Source: an uncultured Prevotella sp.
GTDB lineage: Bacteria; Bacteroidota; Bacteroidia; Bacteroidales; Bacteroidaceae
Assembly: GCA_946188165.1 (NCBI GenBank)
Contig: CAMHTW010000024.1
Coordinates: 1-52,804 of the forward strand
Reading direction: 5' to 3'
DNA: 52,804 nucleotides
Shown here: positions 42,793 to 51,192 of the stretch, piece by piece
Position numbering within the stretch: the stretch's first letter is position 1
How the letters are laid out: each line of letters starts with the position of its first letter
Translations under genes and position numbers: made by a program
Notes under the pieces: model-generated
Databases searched by the model: none
The model's input: the letters and a program-made list of their open reading frames with translations, nothing else
What the model was told of the DNA's origin: nothing

Positions 42793-44094
42793 ATGGGAAA
42801 GGTTACTGTCATAGCAGGACGCAACGGAAGCGGAAAGACGCTCTACATAGAACAGCTGCGGCGCCAGCTGGCCTCTGACCGCGTGCGCTATATCGCCTTC
42901 ACGGATTCGTATGGCGTAAATGTTGACGGACAATACTACCTGCAACTGCGTTGGAACCAGCACGACATCGACCACGAAACGCCTACTGTTGGCGAACTGC
43001 TGCAACGTGCCTACCTGTTGGCTGGTGAAGATACAGAGGAACGCCGGCAGATGCAGCAGCAACTGTATAGTCTGTTTCACATGGACGAATTTCTCGACAA
43101 ATATATTATCACGCTGTCGAGTGGCGAGTTGCGTAAGTTCCAATTGACAAAGACACTATTCGCCAATCCAAGCCTGCTCATCATGGACAATCCATTCATA
43201 GGACTGGACGCTGAGACACGCGACCAGCTGAAGGAACTGTTGCAGAAGCTGGCAGACGAACGAGAAATGGAGATTATGCTGGTCATTGCCAAGACGGACG
43301 ACATACCTGCATTTGCCAACGAAATCAAAGAGACGTCGCCTCTGGAAGCCATTCCTGCACACGTACTGTCAGAAGAGAAGTGTGAAGCGATTTTGTCGCT
43401 ACCCTATCACGACAACGACTACGACTGCCAACGTGTGGTGGATATGAAGAAGGTAAGCATTCGCTATGGCGAACGTACCATACTGAAAGACGTCGACTGG
43501 ACCATCATGAATGGCGAACGCTGGGCACTGTCAGGACAAAATGGCAGTGGCAAGTCAACGCTGCTTTCGCTCATCTGTGCTGACAATCCCCAGAGCTATG
43601 CCTGTGACATCACGCTGTTCGACCGCCCACGAGGTTCAGGCGAAAGCATCTGGGACATCAAGAAACATATTGGCTACGTATCGCCTGAGATGCATCGTAG
43701 CTATAAACGTAACCTGCCAGCCATCCGTATTGTAGCCAGCGGACTGATGGACTCTATCGGACTCTATGCTGTGCCTAACGCACAGGATTACGAAAAGTGT
43801 CGTTGGTGGCTCGATATCTTTGGGATTGGCGAATTGGCAGACAGACCATTCCTACAGCTGTCAAGCGGTGAACAGCGACTGGTGCTATTAGCTCGTGCCT
43901 TCGTTAAAGACCCACAGCTGTTGATACTCGACGAGCCCCTACACGGACTCGACCTCTGGAACAGGCGACTGGTTAAAGATGTCATCGAGACATTTTGTCA
44001 GCGCAGAAACAAAACGATGATTATGGTAACCCATTATCAGACGGAACTGCCGAATAATATTACACACCAGAAGTTTTTGGCACGAAATTTGTAA
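42793..44094 (+). CDS. Tandem ABC ATPase of the ModF/PhrA type
   Basis: This 433-residue soluble protein has two ABC domains. Domain 1 (about 1-200) has GRNGSGKTL and LSSGELRKFQ, but its Walker B ends LLIMDNPFIGLD, with Asn in place of the catalytic Glu. Domain 2 (about 215-433) has GQNGSGKSTLL, LSSGEQRLVLLARAF and an intact LLILDEPLHGLD. No permease is nearby. ModF-like ATPases have poorly known roles. The degenerate first site suggests asymmetric ATP use. It sits between ruvC and clpC. Confidence 0.87.
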   Translation: MGKVTVIAGRNGSGKTLYIEQLRRQLASDRVRYIAFTDSYGVNVDGQYYLQLRWNQHDIDHETPTVGELLQRAYLLAGEDTEERRQMQQQLYSLFHMDEFLDKYIITLSSGELRKFQLTKTLFANPSLLIMDNPFIGLDAETRDQLKELLQKLADEREMEIMLVIAKTDDIPAFANEIKETSPLEAIPAHVLSEEKCEAILSLPYHDNDYDCQRVVDMKKVSIRYGERTILKDVDWTIMNGERWALSGQNGSGKSTLLSLICADNPQSYACDITLFDRPRGSGESIWDIKKHIGYVSPEMHRSYKRNLPAIRIVASGLMDSIGLYAVPNAQDYEKCRWWLDIFGIGELADRPFLQLSSGEQRLVLLARAFVKDPQLLILDEPLHGLDLWNRRLVKDVIETFCQRRNKTMIMVTHYQTELPNNITHQKFLARNL

Positions 44095-44106
44095 ATCGTT
44101 GGTTGT

Positions 44107-46641
44107 ATGACAAGTCAATTTTCACCAAAAGTATCCGAGATTCTCGCCTACTCGCGCGAAGAAGCCGCCCGACTGGCCAGTCAGAGCGTGGCACCAGAGC
44201 ATCTGCTCTTAGGCATGCTACGTTTGAAGGACGGGCCCGTCATCAAAGTGTTCCAACGCCTGGACATCAATCTGATGAGTGTCAAGACGGAATTGGAAAC
44301 CCGTGTGCGCGAAGATGAAATAGGACGACCTATCTACACACAACAATTAGTTTTAAATGATAAGGCCAGCAACATTCTGAAACTGGCTGTGCTCGAAGCC
44401 CGTCTGCAGCGTACCACACGCGTGGAGGAGCAGCATTTGCTGTTAGCTATTCTGCATGATCAGTCGGACACTGGAGCCAAACAAGTATTAGAGATGAACA
44501 ACATGAACTACGAAGACGCGCTGACCATGTTCAGCGTGAAGAACGGTATAGGACTGCCTGAAGAAGACTACGAAGAAGAGGAGCAGAACGACACTTCTGG
44601 TAATGCGTCCAGCGGTTCAGCCACTGGTAAAACGACCACAGCGACACAGCAGAAAACCAAGTCGAAGACCCCCGTCATCGACAACTTCGGTACCGACCTT
44701 ACCAAACAGGCACAAGAAGGTAAGCTGGATCCCTGTGTGGGTCGTGAACGCGAAATACAACGTGTCATAGAAATCCTTGGACGTCGCAAGAAGAATAATC
44801 CTATTCTGATTGGCGAACCTGGCGTTGGTAAGAGTGCCATCGTTGAAGGACTGGCACAGATGATAGTCAGTCAGCACTGCTCACCCATGCTTTTTAACAA
44901 GCGTCTGGTAACGCTGGACATGACTGGCGTGGTAGCTGGTACGAAATATCGCGGACAATTCGAGGAACGTATGAAGATGCTGGTGAAGGAACTGGAACAG
45001 AATCCAGACATCATCATCTTTATAGACGAAATTCACACCATGATAGGTGCCGGGGCTGCCGCAGGTACAATGGATGCAGCCAACATCTTGAAACCAGCAT
45101 TGGCTCGTGGTACCATACAGTGTATTGGTGCTACCACACTGGACGAATATCGTAACTCCATCGAAAAGGATGGTGCCTTGGAACGTCGTTTCCAGAAGGT
45201 ACAGGTAGAGCCTACCACCAACGAGGAAACGCTACAGATACTGAAGAACGTCAAAGGACGCTACGAATATCATCACCACGTAACCTATACGGATGAAGCA
45301 CTGGAAGCATGTGTCAAACTGACAGACCGTTACGTGAATGACCGCTTCATGCCCGATAAAGCCATCGATGCACTTGACGAAGTAGGTTCTCGCGTACATC
45401 TTCAAAATGCCGACCTGCCACCTGAGATTGCTGAGAGGGAAAAGGAAATCAAGGAAATTAAGGAACGCAAGACCCAAGCTGTAAGCAATCAGAATTTTGA
45501 GCTGGCTGCAAGCTATCGTGATCGCCAGACAGAATTGGAACGCCAATTACAGGAAATGAATCGCAAATGGTTGGATGGCGAAATTGACGTGCGTCAGGAG
45601 GTGACTGCCGAACAGGTGGCCGATGTGGTTTCGATGATGACGGGTGTGCCTGTACAGCGTATGGCTCAGGAAGAGGGCATCCGCCTGAAAGGTATGGCTC
45701 AGGAACTGAAACAACAGGTCATTGCTCAAGATAAGGCTATCGACAAGATGGTGCGTGCCATTCAGCGTAACCGCGTAGGACTGAAAGAACCCAACCATCC
45801 TATTGGTGTGTTTATGTTCTTAGGACCTACTGGTGTGGGTAAGACCTATCTGGCTAAGAAACTGGCAGAATTCATGTTTGGTTCGTCTGATGCCCTGATA
45901 CGTATCGACATGAGCGAATATACCGAGTCGTTCAATGTCAGCCGACTGATTGGTGCACCTCCAGGATACGTAGGTTATGAAGAGGGTGGACAGTTGACTG
46001 AACGTGTACGCCGTCATCCCTACTCTATCGTATTACTCGACGAAATTGAGAAAGCGCATGGCAACGTCTTTAACCTGCTGCTGCAGGTATTGGACGAGGG
46101 ACGACTGACAGATGGCAATGGACGATTTGTGGATTTCCGCAATACCGTTATCATCATGACTTCGAATGCCGGCACACGTCAGCTGAAGGAGTTTGGTCGA
46201 GGCGTAGGTTTCAGCGCCACATCGTCATCGGCATTGGCCCTGAACGAACAAGATAAGGAACACGCACGACAGATTGTGCAAAAAGCACTGTCGAAGCAGT
46301 TCTCGCCAGAGTTCCTGAACCGATTGGATGAAATCATCACTTTCGACCAGTTGGACCTTGATGCCATCAAGCAGATTATCGACGTAGAACTGAAAGGACT
46401 CTATAAACGCATCAACGAGATGGGATTCCATGTAGAACTGAGCGACGAAGCCAAACAGTTTGTAGCAGAAAAGGGTTACGACGTCCAGTTTGGAGCACGT
46501 CCACTGAAACGAGCTATCCAGACATATATTGAAGATGGCATTTCAGAACTTATCGTCAATGGCGACCTACAGCCCAACACCACCATTCGAATTGACAAGG
46601 CTGAAGGGAAAGACGAGCTGACCTGTACCCCCGCCGTATAA
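44107..46641 (+). CDS. clpC: ATP-dependent Clp protease ATP-binding subunit ClpC
   Basis: This 844-residue AAA+ unfoldase has a Clp N-domain (about 1-150), a Gly/Ser/Thr linker, and a first AAA+ module ([16 protein letters not shown], near 237; [14 protein letters not shown]). A UVR-like coiled coil (about 420-480) and a second AAA+ module ([16 protein letters not shown], near 575; [10 protein letters not shown]) follow. The UVR region and domain order identify ClpC rather than ClpA or ClpB. With ClpP it degrades misfolded or tagged proteins. It is the last gene of the run from 40789 and ends at a strong terminator. Confidence 0.93.
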   Translation: MTSQFSPKVSEILAYSREEAARLASQSVAPEHLLLGMLRLKDGPVIKVFQRLDINLMSVKTELETRVREDEIGRPIYTQQLVLNDKASNILKLAVLEARLQRTTRVEEQHLLLAILHDQSDTGAKQVLEMNNMNYEDALTMFSVKNGIGLPEEDYEEEEQNDTSGNASSGSATGKTTTATQQKTKSKTPVIDNFGTDLTKQAQEGKLDPCVGREREIQRVIEILGRRKKNNPILIGEPGVGKSAIVEGLAQMIVSQHCSPMLFNKRLVTLDMTGVVAGTKYRGQFEERMKMLVKELEQNPDIIIFIDEIHTMIGAGAAAGTMDAANILKPALARGTIQCIGATTLDEYRNSIEKDGALERRFQKVQVEPTTNEETLQILKNVKGRYEYHHHVTYTDEALEACVKLTDRYVNDRFMPDKAIDALDEVGSRVHLQNADLPPEIAEREKEIKEIKERKTQAVSNQNFELAASYRDRQTELERQLQEMNRKWLDGEIDVRQEVTAEQVADVVSMMTGVPVQRMAQEEGIRLKGMAQELKQQVIAQDKAIDKMVRAIQRNRVGLKEPNHPIGVFMFLGPTGVGKTYLAKKLAEFMFGSSDALIRIDMSEYTESFNVSRLIGAPPGYVGYEEGGQLTERVRRHPYSIVLLDEIEKAHGNVFNLLLQVLDEGRLTDGNGRFVDFRNTVIIMTSNAGTRQLKEFGRGVGFSATSSSALALNEQDKEHARQIVQKALSKQFSPEFLNRLDEIITFDQLDLDAIKQIIDVELKGLYKRINEMGFHVELSDEAKQFVAEKGYDVQFGARPLKRAIQTYIEDGISELIVNGDLQPNTTIRIDKAEGKDELTCTPAV

Positions 46642-46656
46642 GCAGACCACGTTTTT

Positions 46657-46724
46657 CTACGCCGCATCCTAAATATTTCCAGGATGCGGTGTAGATTTTT
46701 TTAGGATGCGGTCTAGAAAAAAAA
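46657..46724 (+). terminator. Terminator with duplicated 3' arm
   Basis: CTACGCCGCATCCT pairs with AGGATGCGGTGTAG (46681-46694), followed by ATTTTTTT. A second copy of the 3' arm, AGGATGCGGTCTAG, follows (46703-46716) and runs into eight A. Confidence 0.85.
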
Positions 46725-46761
46725 GCAATAGAGTACTGTATATAGCCGACTTCGGACGTCG

Positions 46762-47898
46762 TTATAACCGTATACCAATAGAAGTGTTGACGAACCAGTC
46801 GTTCAAATATCCGTTGGTGTTATTGTGATGATAGCGAATATTGTTGAATTGCCCATAGGCATTAAAGAAATACCGCCCAATGTTGTAAGTCAGCGACACA
46901 CGGCCATCAAAACCTACACTAATACCGCTGTTGAATGTTTTGTCACCCATAGGGGTTATATGCAGATTACCATAGAACCACTTATCCCACTCTTCGTTGG
47001 TCGTATTGGGATCCCAGAAGAAAGGGTTTTCCATCAGTTCCTCTACATTAGTAGCATAGCCATACGCTTTAAGTTTATTGACAAAGGTCAGCATAGGCAT
47101 GGCCATGACGTTGACAAGCAGGCCACGGACCGGTACCCAGTTATATGCATATCCTACTCCCGCACTGCCTTGCCATAACTTCACACGGCCCAGTCCTTCC
47201 ATCATATATATCAGGTCGCCATTGGAGTCCGAGGCATAATCGATATGCGTATAGTTGTACATGAGTCCAACCATCAGTGAACCTGCCGAACGTTTCTGTA
47301 TTACAGACTGGTCGTAGGCTGCAGCATACGAGAATTTCTTGCCATTGAACATGTAGTATCCGTCGGCAATAACTGTTCTCACATGTATCGGGTCTGCAAG
47401 CTGTACTTCATTCCATGAATCTTTGCCTTCCTCAGGAATAAGGTCGCTGTTAAGATTTAAGTTCGGGTTGCGGTTCTCGAACGAGTGGATGCGAACATTG
47501 ACGCCATAGGCACCACCAGTGGCACCAAAAGTCAGATAGCTACCCTTGTCGCCACCAACGTTTGCTGTGTAGCCAATACCATAGCCACGATAGCCAGCCC
47601 ACATACCTAAATATTGTGAAGGTGTAGTCTTCAGATGCGGTCTGGCACTATATTCCAAACCAGCAATATCTCCATGGGTACGCATACTTACGATAGTCTG
47701 GCTCACATTGCCCCTTACAATAAGCTGCCAGGGCCTCTTAGGTGCATCTATGTAGTTTCGGTCAACACCCTTAACAGACATGGAGTCAAGCTTAGTTCCC
47801 ACTTTCTTTAAAAAAGGAACCAGGCTTCCTTGTGCCATCATCTGGCCACAAATGCAAAAACCGATAATCAGTATTAAACACTTCGATGGTTTTATCAT
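46762..47898 (-). CDS. DUF4421 outer-membrane protein
   Basis: This 378-residue protein has a signal peptide (CLILIIGFCICGQMMAQ) and a beta-rich body ending in a barrel-like strand (NDWFVNTSIGIRL). The segment VDRNYIDAPKRPWQLIVRGN fits DUF4421, a family of Bacteroidales predicted outer-membrane proteins of unknown function. It has its own promoter. Confidence 0.75.
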   Translation of the reverse strand: MIKPSKCLILIIGFCICGQMMAQGSLVPFLKKVGTKLDSMSVKGVDRNYIDAPKRPWQLIVRGNVSQTIVSMRTHGDIAGLEYSARPHLKTTPSQYLGMWAGYRGYGIGYTANVGGDKGSYLTFGATGGAYGVNVRIHSFENRNPNLNLNSDLIPEEGKDSWNEVQLADPIHVRTVIADGYYMFNGKKFSYAAAYDQSVIQKRSAGSLMVGLMYNYTHIDYASDSNGDLIYMMEGLGRVKLWQGSAGVGYAYNWVPVRGLLVNVMAMPMLTFVNKLKAYGYATNVEELMENPFFWDPNTTNEEWDKWFYGNLHITPMGDKTFNSGISVGFDGRVSLTYNIGRYFFNAYGQFNNIRYHHNNTNGYLNDWFVNTSIGIRL

Positions 47899-47962
47899 AC
47901 TTCTTGCTTACAATGTGCCAGACACCATGTAATTTGACTTGTCACTATTGTTATTCGGCTTG

Positions 47963-47993
47963 CAAAAATACATAAATTTCCTGACACAGCAAA
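47963..47993 (-). promoter_or_regulatory. Promoter of the DUF4421 gene
   Basis: On the minus strand TTTG (47993-47990), 19 bp, TATTTTTG (47970-47963). Confidence 0.65.
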
Positions 47994-48290
47994 ATATTGT
48001 CTTACTTTTCTTAAGTATTTTGCAACTGCAAATATATCGGAAATCATTCTCTATTATTATCAGAAATAGAAAAGAGCAAATTACTTCCATTACTATATTA
48101 AAGAGAATTGGTTCCGCAACTATATTAATGTACGCGTGTAAAGACAACGGTAACGGGTCTTCAGCCATGGAAATGCATGAAAACATTGTTCTCGCGCACA
48201 CAAGTCGCGCCCACATTTGCCACTTTTCCTTGATTTATATCAATTAAGTAGCAAAACGTAAGCGTTTTCGTGAAAAAAGTGACAAAAAGT

Positions 48291-48321
48291 TTTGAAATGA
48301 TGGATTTTTGATATAATTTTG
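48291..48321 (+). promoter_or_regulatory. Promoter of gdhA
   Basis: TTTG (48291-48294), 19 bp, TAATTTTG (48314-48321), with a leader of about 55 bases before the gdhA ATG. AAAACGTAAGCGTTTT lies just upstream of the -33 box and could be an operator. Confidence 0.7.
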
Positions 48322-48383
48322 CAACCGCAAACGAGAAAATTTAACTTCAATCATTAGTATAAACTTTAAAAAGTAAAAAGATT

Positions 48384-49721
48384 ATGAATGCAGCACAAGT
48401 TGTAGAGAATCTGAAACAGAGATTTCCCAATGAGCCCGAGTACATCCAGGCCGTAAGTCAGGTACTTCCCACCATCGAGGAAGAGTACAACAAGCACCCC
48501 GAGTTTGAAAAGGCCAATCTGATTGAGCGCCTTTGCATCCCCGATCGTGTTTGCGAATTCCGCATCACATGGGTTGACGACCAAGGTAAGGTACAGACCA
48601 ACATGGGTTATCGTATTCAGCACAACAACGCTATCGGCCCGTACAAAGGTGGTCTCCGTTATCACAAGAGTGTAAATCTGGGTATTCTGAAGTTCTTGGC
48701 TTTCGAACAGACCTTCAAGAACTCATTGACAACACTTCCTATGGGTGGTGCTAAGGGTGGTTCAGACTTCTCTCCACGTGGCAAGAGCGACGCTGAGGTT
48801 ATGCGCTTCTGCCAGGCATTCATGAATGAACTGTATCGCGTAATCGGTCCTGATGAGGACGTTCCTGCTGGTGACATCGGTGTTGGTGGTCGTGAGGTTG
48901 GCTATCTGTATGGACAGTATAAAAAGCTGACCCACCAGTTCCAGGGTGTGCTGACTGGTAAGGGTATCCCCTTCGGTGGTTCACTGATTCGTCCTGAGGC
49001 TACTGGTTACGGTACGGTATACTTCCTCGTTTCTATGCTCGCTACTCGTGGCATCGAACTGAAGGGTAAGAAGGTGCTGATTTCTGGTTCTGGTAATGTT
49101 GCTCAGTATGCTACTGAGAAGTGCATCCAGCTCGGTGCTACCGTTCTGACTCTCTCTGACTCAGATGGTTACATCTACGACCCAGATGGTATCGACGAGG
49201 CTAAGCTCGCTTATGTTAAGGAGCTGAAGAACGTTGAGCGTGGACGTATCAAGGAGTATGCTGAGGAGTATCCCAATGCAGTATATCACGCTGGTGAGCG
49301 TCCCTGGCACGAGAAGGCCGATATCGCTCTGCCTTGCGCTACACAGAACGAAATCAACGGCGAGCAGGCTCAGGCTCTCGTAGATAATGGCGTTATCGCT
49401 GTTGCTGAGGGTGCTAACATGCCTTCACTGCCTGAGGCTATCAAGATCTTCCAGGATAACAAGCTGTTGTATGCTCCTGGTAAGGCTTCTAACGCTGGTG
49501 GTGTATCAGTTTCTGGTCTTGAGATGTCACAGAACTCTGAGCGTCTGTCTTGGACTGCCAAGGAGGTTGACGACTACCTGAAGCGCATCATGAACGACAT
49601 TCACGAGAACTGCGTGAAGTACGGTACACAGGCTGATGGTTACATCAACTATGTAAAGGGTGCTAACGTAGCAGGCTTCATGAAGGTTGCATCTGCCATG
49701 ATGAGTCAGGGCATCGTTTAA
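48384..49721 (+). CDS. gdhA: NADP-specific glutamate dehydrogenase
   Basis: This 445-residue enzyme interconverts glutamate with 2-oxoglutarate and ammonia. It shows the substrate loop GPYKGGLRYH, catalytic-Lys region PMGGAKGGSDFSPRGKS (near 120), the signature VPAGDIGVGGREVGYLYGQY and the NADP loop VLISGSGNVAQYATEK. It is the hexameric short type used for ammonia assimilation in Prevotella. The gene is monocistronic, with strong codon bias towards GGT and GCT suggesting high expression. Confidence 0.96.
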   Translation: MNAAQVVENLKQRFPNEPEYIQAVSQVLPTIEEEYNKHPEFEKANLIERLCIPDRVCEFRITWVDDQGKVQTNMGYRIQHNNAIGPYKGGLRYHKSVNLGILKFLAFEQTFKNSLTTLPMGGAKGGSDFSPRGKSDAEVMRFCQAFMNELYRVIGPDEDVPAGDIGVGGREVGYLYGQYKKLTHQFQGVLTGKGIPFGGSLIRPEATGYGTVYFLVSMLATRGIELKGKKVLISGSGNVAQYATEKCIQLGATVLTLSDSDGYIYDPDGIDEAKLAYVKELKNVERGRIKEYAEEYPNAVYHAGERPWHEKADIALPCATQNEINGEQAQALVDNGVIAVAEGANMPSLPEAIKIFQDNKLLYAPGKASNAGGVSVSGLEMSQNSERLSWTAKEVDDYLKRIMNDIHENCVKYGTQADGYINYVKGANVAGFMKVASAMMSQGIV

Positions 49722-49760
49722 GCTCATTTTTTGCACAAAAACTCAATTTATATTAATAAG

Positions 49761-49794
49761 GTGCGATTTTCTGCTGAGAATCGCATCTTTTTTA
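49761..49794 (+). terminator. Terminator of gdhA
   Basis: TGCGATT and AATCGCA pair around a short TTCTGCTGAG loop, followed by TCTTTTTTT. Confidence 0.85.
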
Positions 49795-49805
49795 TAATTT
49801 TTTAC

Positions 49806-49813
49806 TACCTTTG
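49806..49813 (+). promoter_or_regulatory. -7 element (TACCTTTG) of serS
   Basis: TACCTTTGCAGG lies directly after the gdhA terminator and about 42 bases before serS. Short GTAAATTGTAAATTG repeats fill the leader. Confidence 0.55.
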
Positions 49814-49854
49814 CAGGCTGTAAATAGTAAATTGTAAATTGTCAAATTGATATT

Positions 49855-51174
49855 ATGCTTACACTGAAACTCATTACAGAGGAGACTGACCGCGTGATTC
49901 GCGGATTGGAGAAGAAACATTTTAAAGGTGCCCGTGAGGCTATTGACGAAGTATTGGCTGTCGACAAAAAGCGTCGTGAAGCCCAGCAGCAATTGGACAA
50001 GAACCTGAGCGAAGCCAAGAAGATGGCTGCCCAGATTGGTGGTCTGATGAAAGAGGGCAAGAAAGCCGAGGCTGATGCCATCAAGGCACAGGTTTCTGAA
50101 ATGAAGGAAACCAATAAGCAGTTGGAGGAAACAATGAATCAGGCTCAGGAGGAGATGACCCGTCTGCTCTGCCAGATTCCTAACATACCTTACGACGAAG
50201 TACCTGAGGGTGCTGCCGCCGAGGATAACCGCGTGGTAAAGTCAAATCTGAAAGAGTGTTCAGACAAGGATACCGTTGGCAACTGGGACGTGAATCCCTC
50301 ACTAGGTATTCCCAATCCCCTGCCCCACTGGGAACTTGCCAAGAAATACAACCTCATCGACTTCGACCTCGGTGTGAAGATTACCGGTGCTGGATTCCCC
50401 GTTTATATAGGCAAGGGTGCCCGTCTGCAGCGTGCGCTCATCAACTTCTTCCTTGACGAGGCTCGCAAGAGTGGCTATACGGAGATTATGCCTCCTACAG
50501 TCGTCAATGCCGCTTCTGGTTATGGTACTGGTCAGTTGCCTGACAAGGAAGGCCAGATGTACCACTGCGAGGTAGATGATTTCTATCTCATCCCAACCGC
50601 TGAGGTTCCTGTAACCAATATTTATCGCGATGTGATTCTTGACGAGGCACAGCTGCCTATCAAGAACTGCGCTTACACAGAGTGTTTCCGTCGCGAGGCT
50701 GGTAGCTATGGTAAAGATGTACGCGGCTTGAATCGTCTGCATGAGTTCTCTAAGATTGAGATTGTGCGCATCGACAAGCCCGAGCATTCCAAGGAGAGCC
50801 ATAAGGAGATGTTGGAACACGTTGAAGGTCTGCTGAAGAAACTCGAACTGCCTTACCGCATTCTGTTGCTCTGTGGTGGTGACCAGTCGTTTACCAGCTC
50901 TATCTGCTACGACTTTGAGGTTTACTCAGAGGCTCAGGGTCGTTGGCTCGAGGTTTCGTCTGTATCAAACTTCGACACCTATCAGGCCAACCGTTTGAAG
51001 TGCCGCTATCGTAATGCCGAGACCAAGAAGACTGAGCTTTGCCACACGTTGAACGGCTCTGCTTTGGCTCTGCCCCGTATCGTTGCGGCCCTGCTGGAGA
51101 ACAACCAGACGGAAAACGGTATCAAGATTCCTGCAGCTCTCGTACCATACATGGGCTGCGACATCATCGACTAA
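49855..51174 (+). CDS. serS: Seryl-tRNA synthetase
   Basis: This 439-residue class II synthetase has the N-terminal coiled-coil arm (about 30-110) that binds the long variable arm of tRNA-Ser. Motif 2 reads FRREAGSYGKDVRGLNRLHEF, and motif 3 lies in LNGSALALPRIVAALLEN. EVSSVSNFDTYQANRLKCRY is the serine-specific loop. It charges tRNA-Ser and also the tRNA for selenocysteine where present. It precedes the fusion gene by 18 bases. Confidence 0.96.
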   Translation: MLTLKLITEETDRVIRGLEKKHFKGAREAIDEVLAVDKKRREAQQQLDKNLSEAKKMAAQIGGLMKEGKKAEADAIKAQVSEMKETNKQLEETMNQAQEEMTRLLCQIPNIPYDEVPEGAAAEDNRVVKSNLKECSDKDTVGNWDVNPSLGIPNPLPHWELAKKYNLIDFDLGVKITGAGFPVYIGKGARLQRALINFFLDEARKSGYTEIMPPTVVNAASGYGTGQLPDKEGQMYHCEVDDFYLIPTAEVPVTNIYRDVILDEAQLPIKNCAYTECFRREAGSYGKDVRGLNRLHEFSKIEIVRIDKPEHSKESHKEMLEHVEGLLKKLELPYRILLLCGGDQSFTSSICYDFEVYSEAQGRWLEVSSVSNFDTYQANRLKCRYRNAETKKTELCHTLNGSALALPRIVAALLENNQTENGIKIPAALVPYMGCDIID

Positions 51175-51192
51175 ACTAAACAAAAACGAATC

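Larger units (their letters stand above)
47899..48383. other. Intergenic region between DUF4421 gene and gdhA
   Basis: No gene is seen. It holds the DUF4421 promoter (47963-47993), the gdhA promoter (48291-48321) and a small hairpin AAAACG/CGTTTT (48253-48268). A 102-codon open frame in the middle has no recognisable features. Confidence 0.6.

Noticed and set aside
47939..48247. 102-codon plus-strand frame before gdhA
   Set aside because: It overlaps the DUF4421 promoter, lacks recognisable protein features and has AT-rich intergenic composition.
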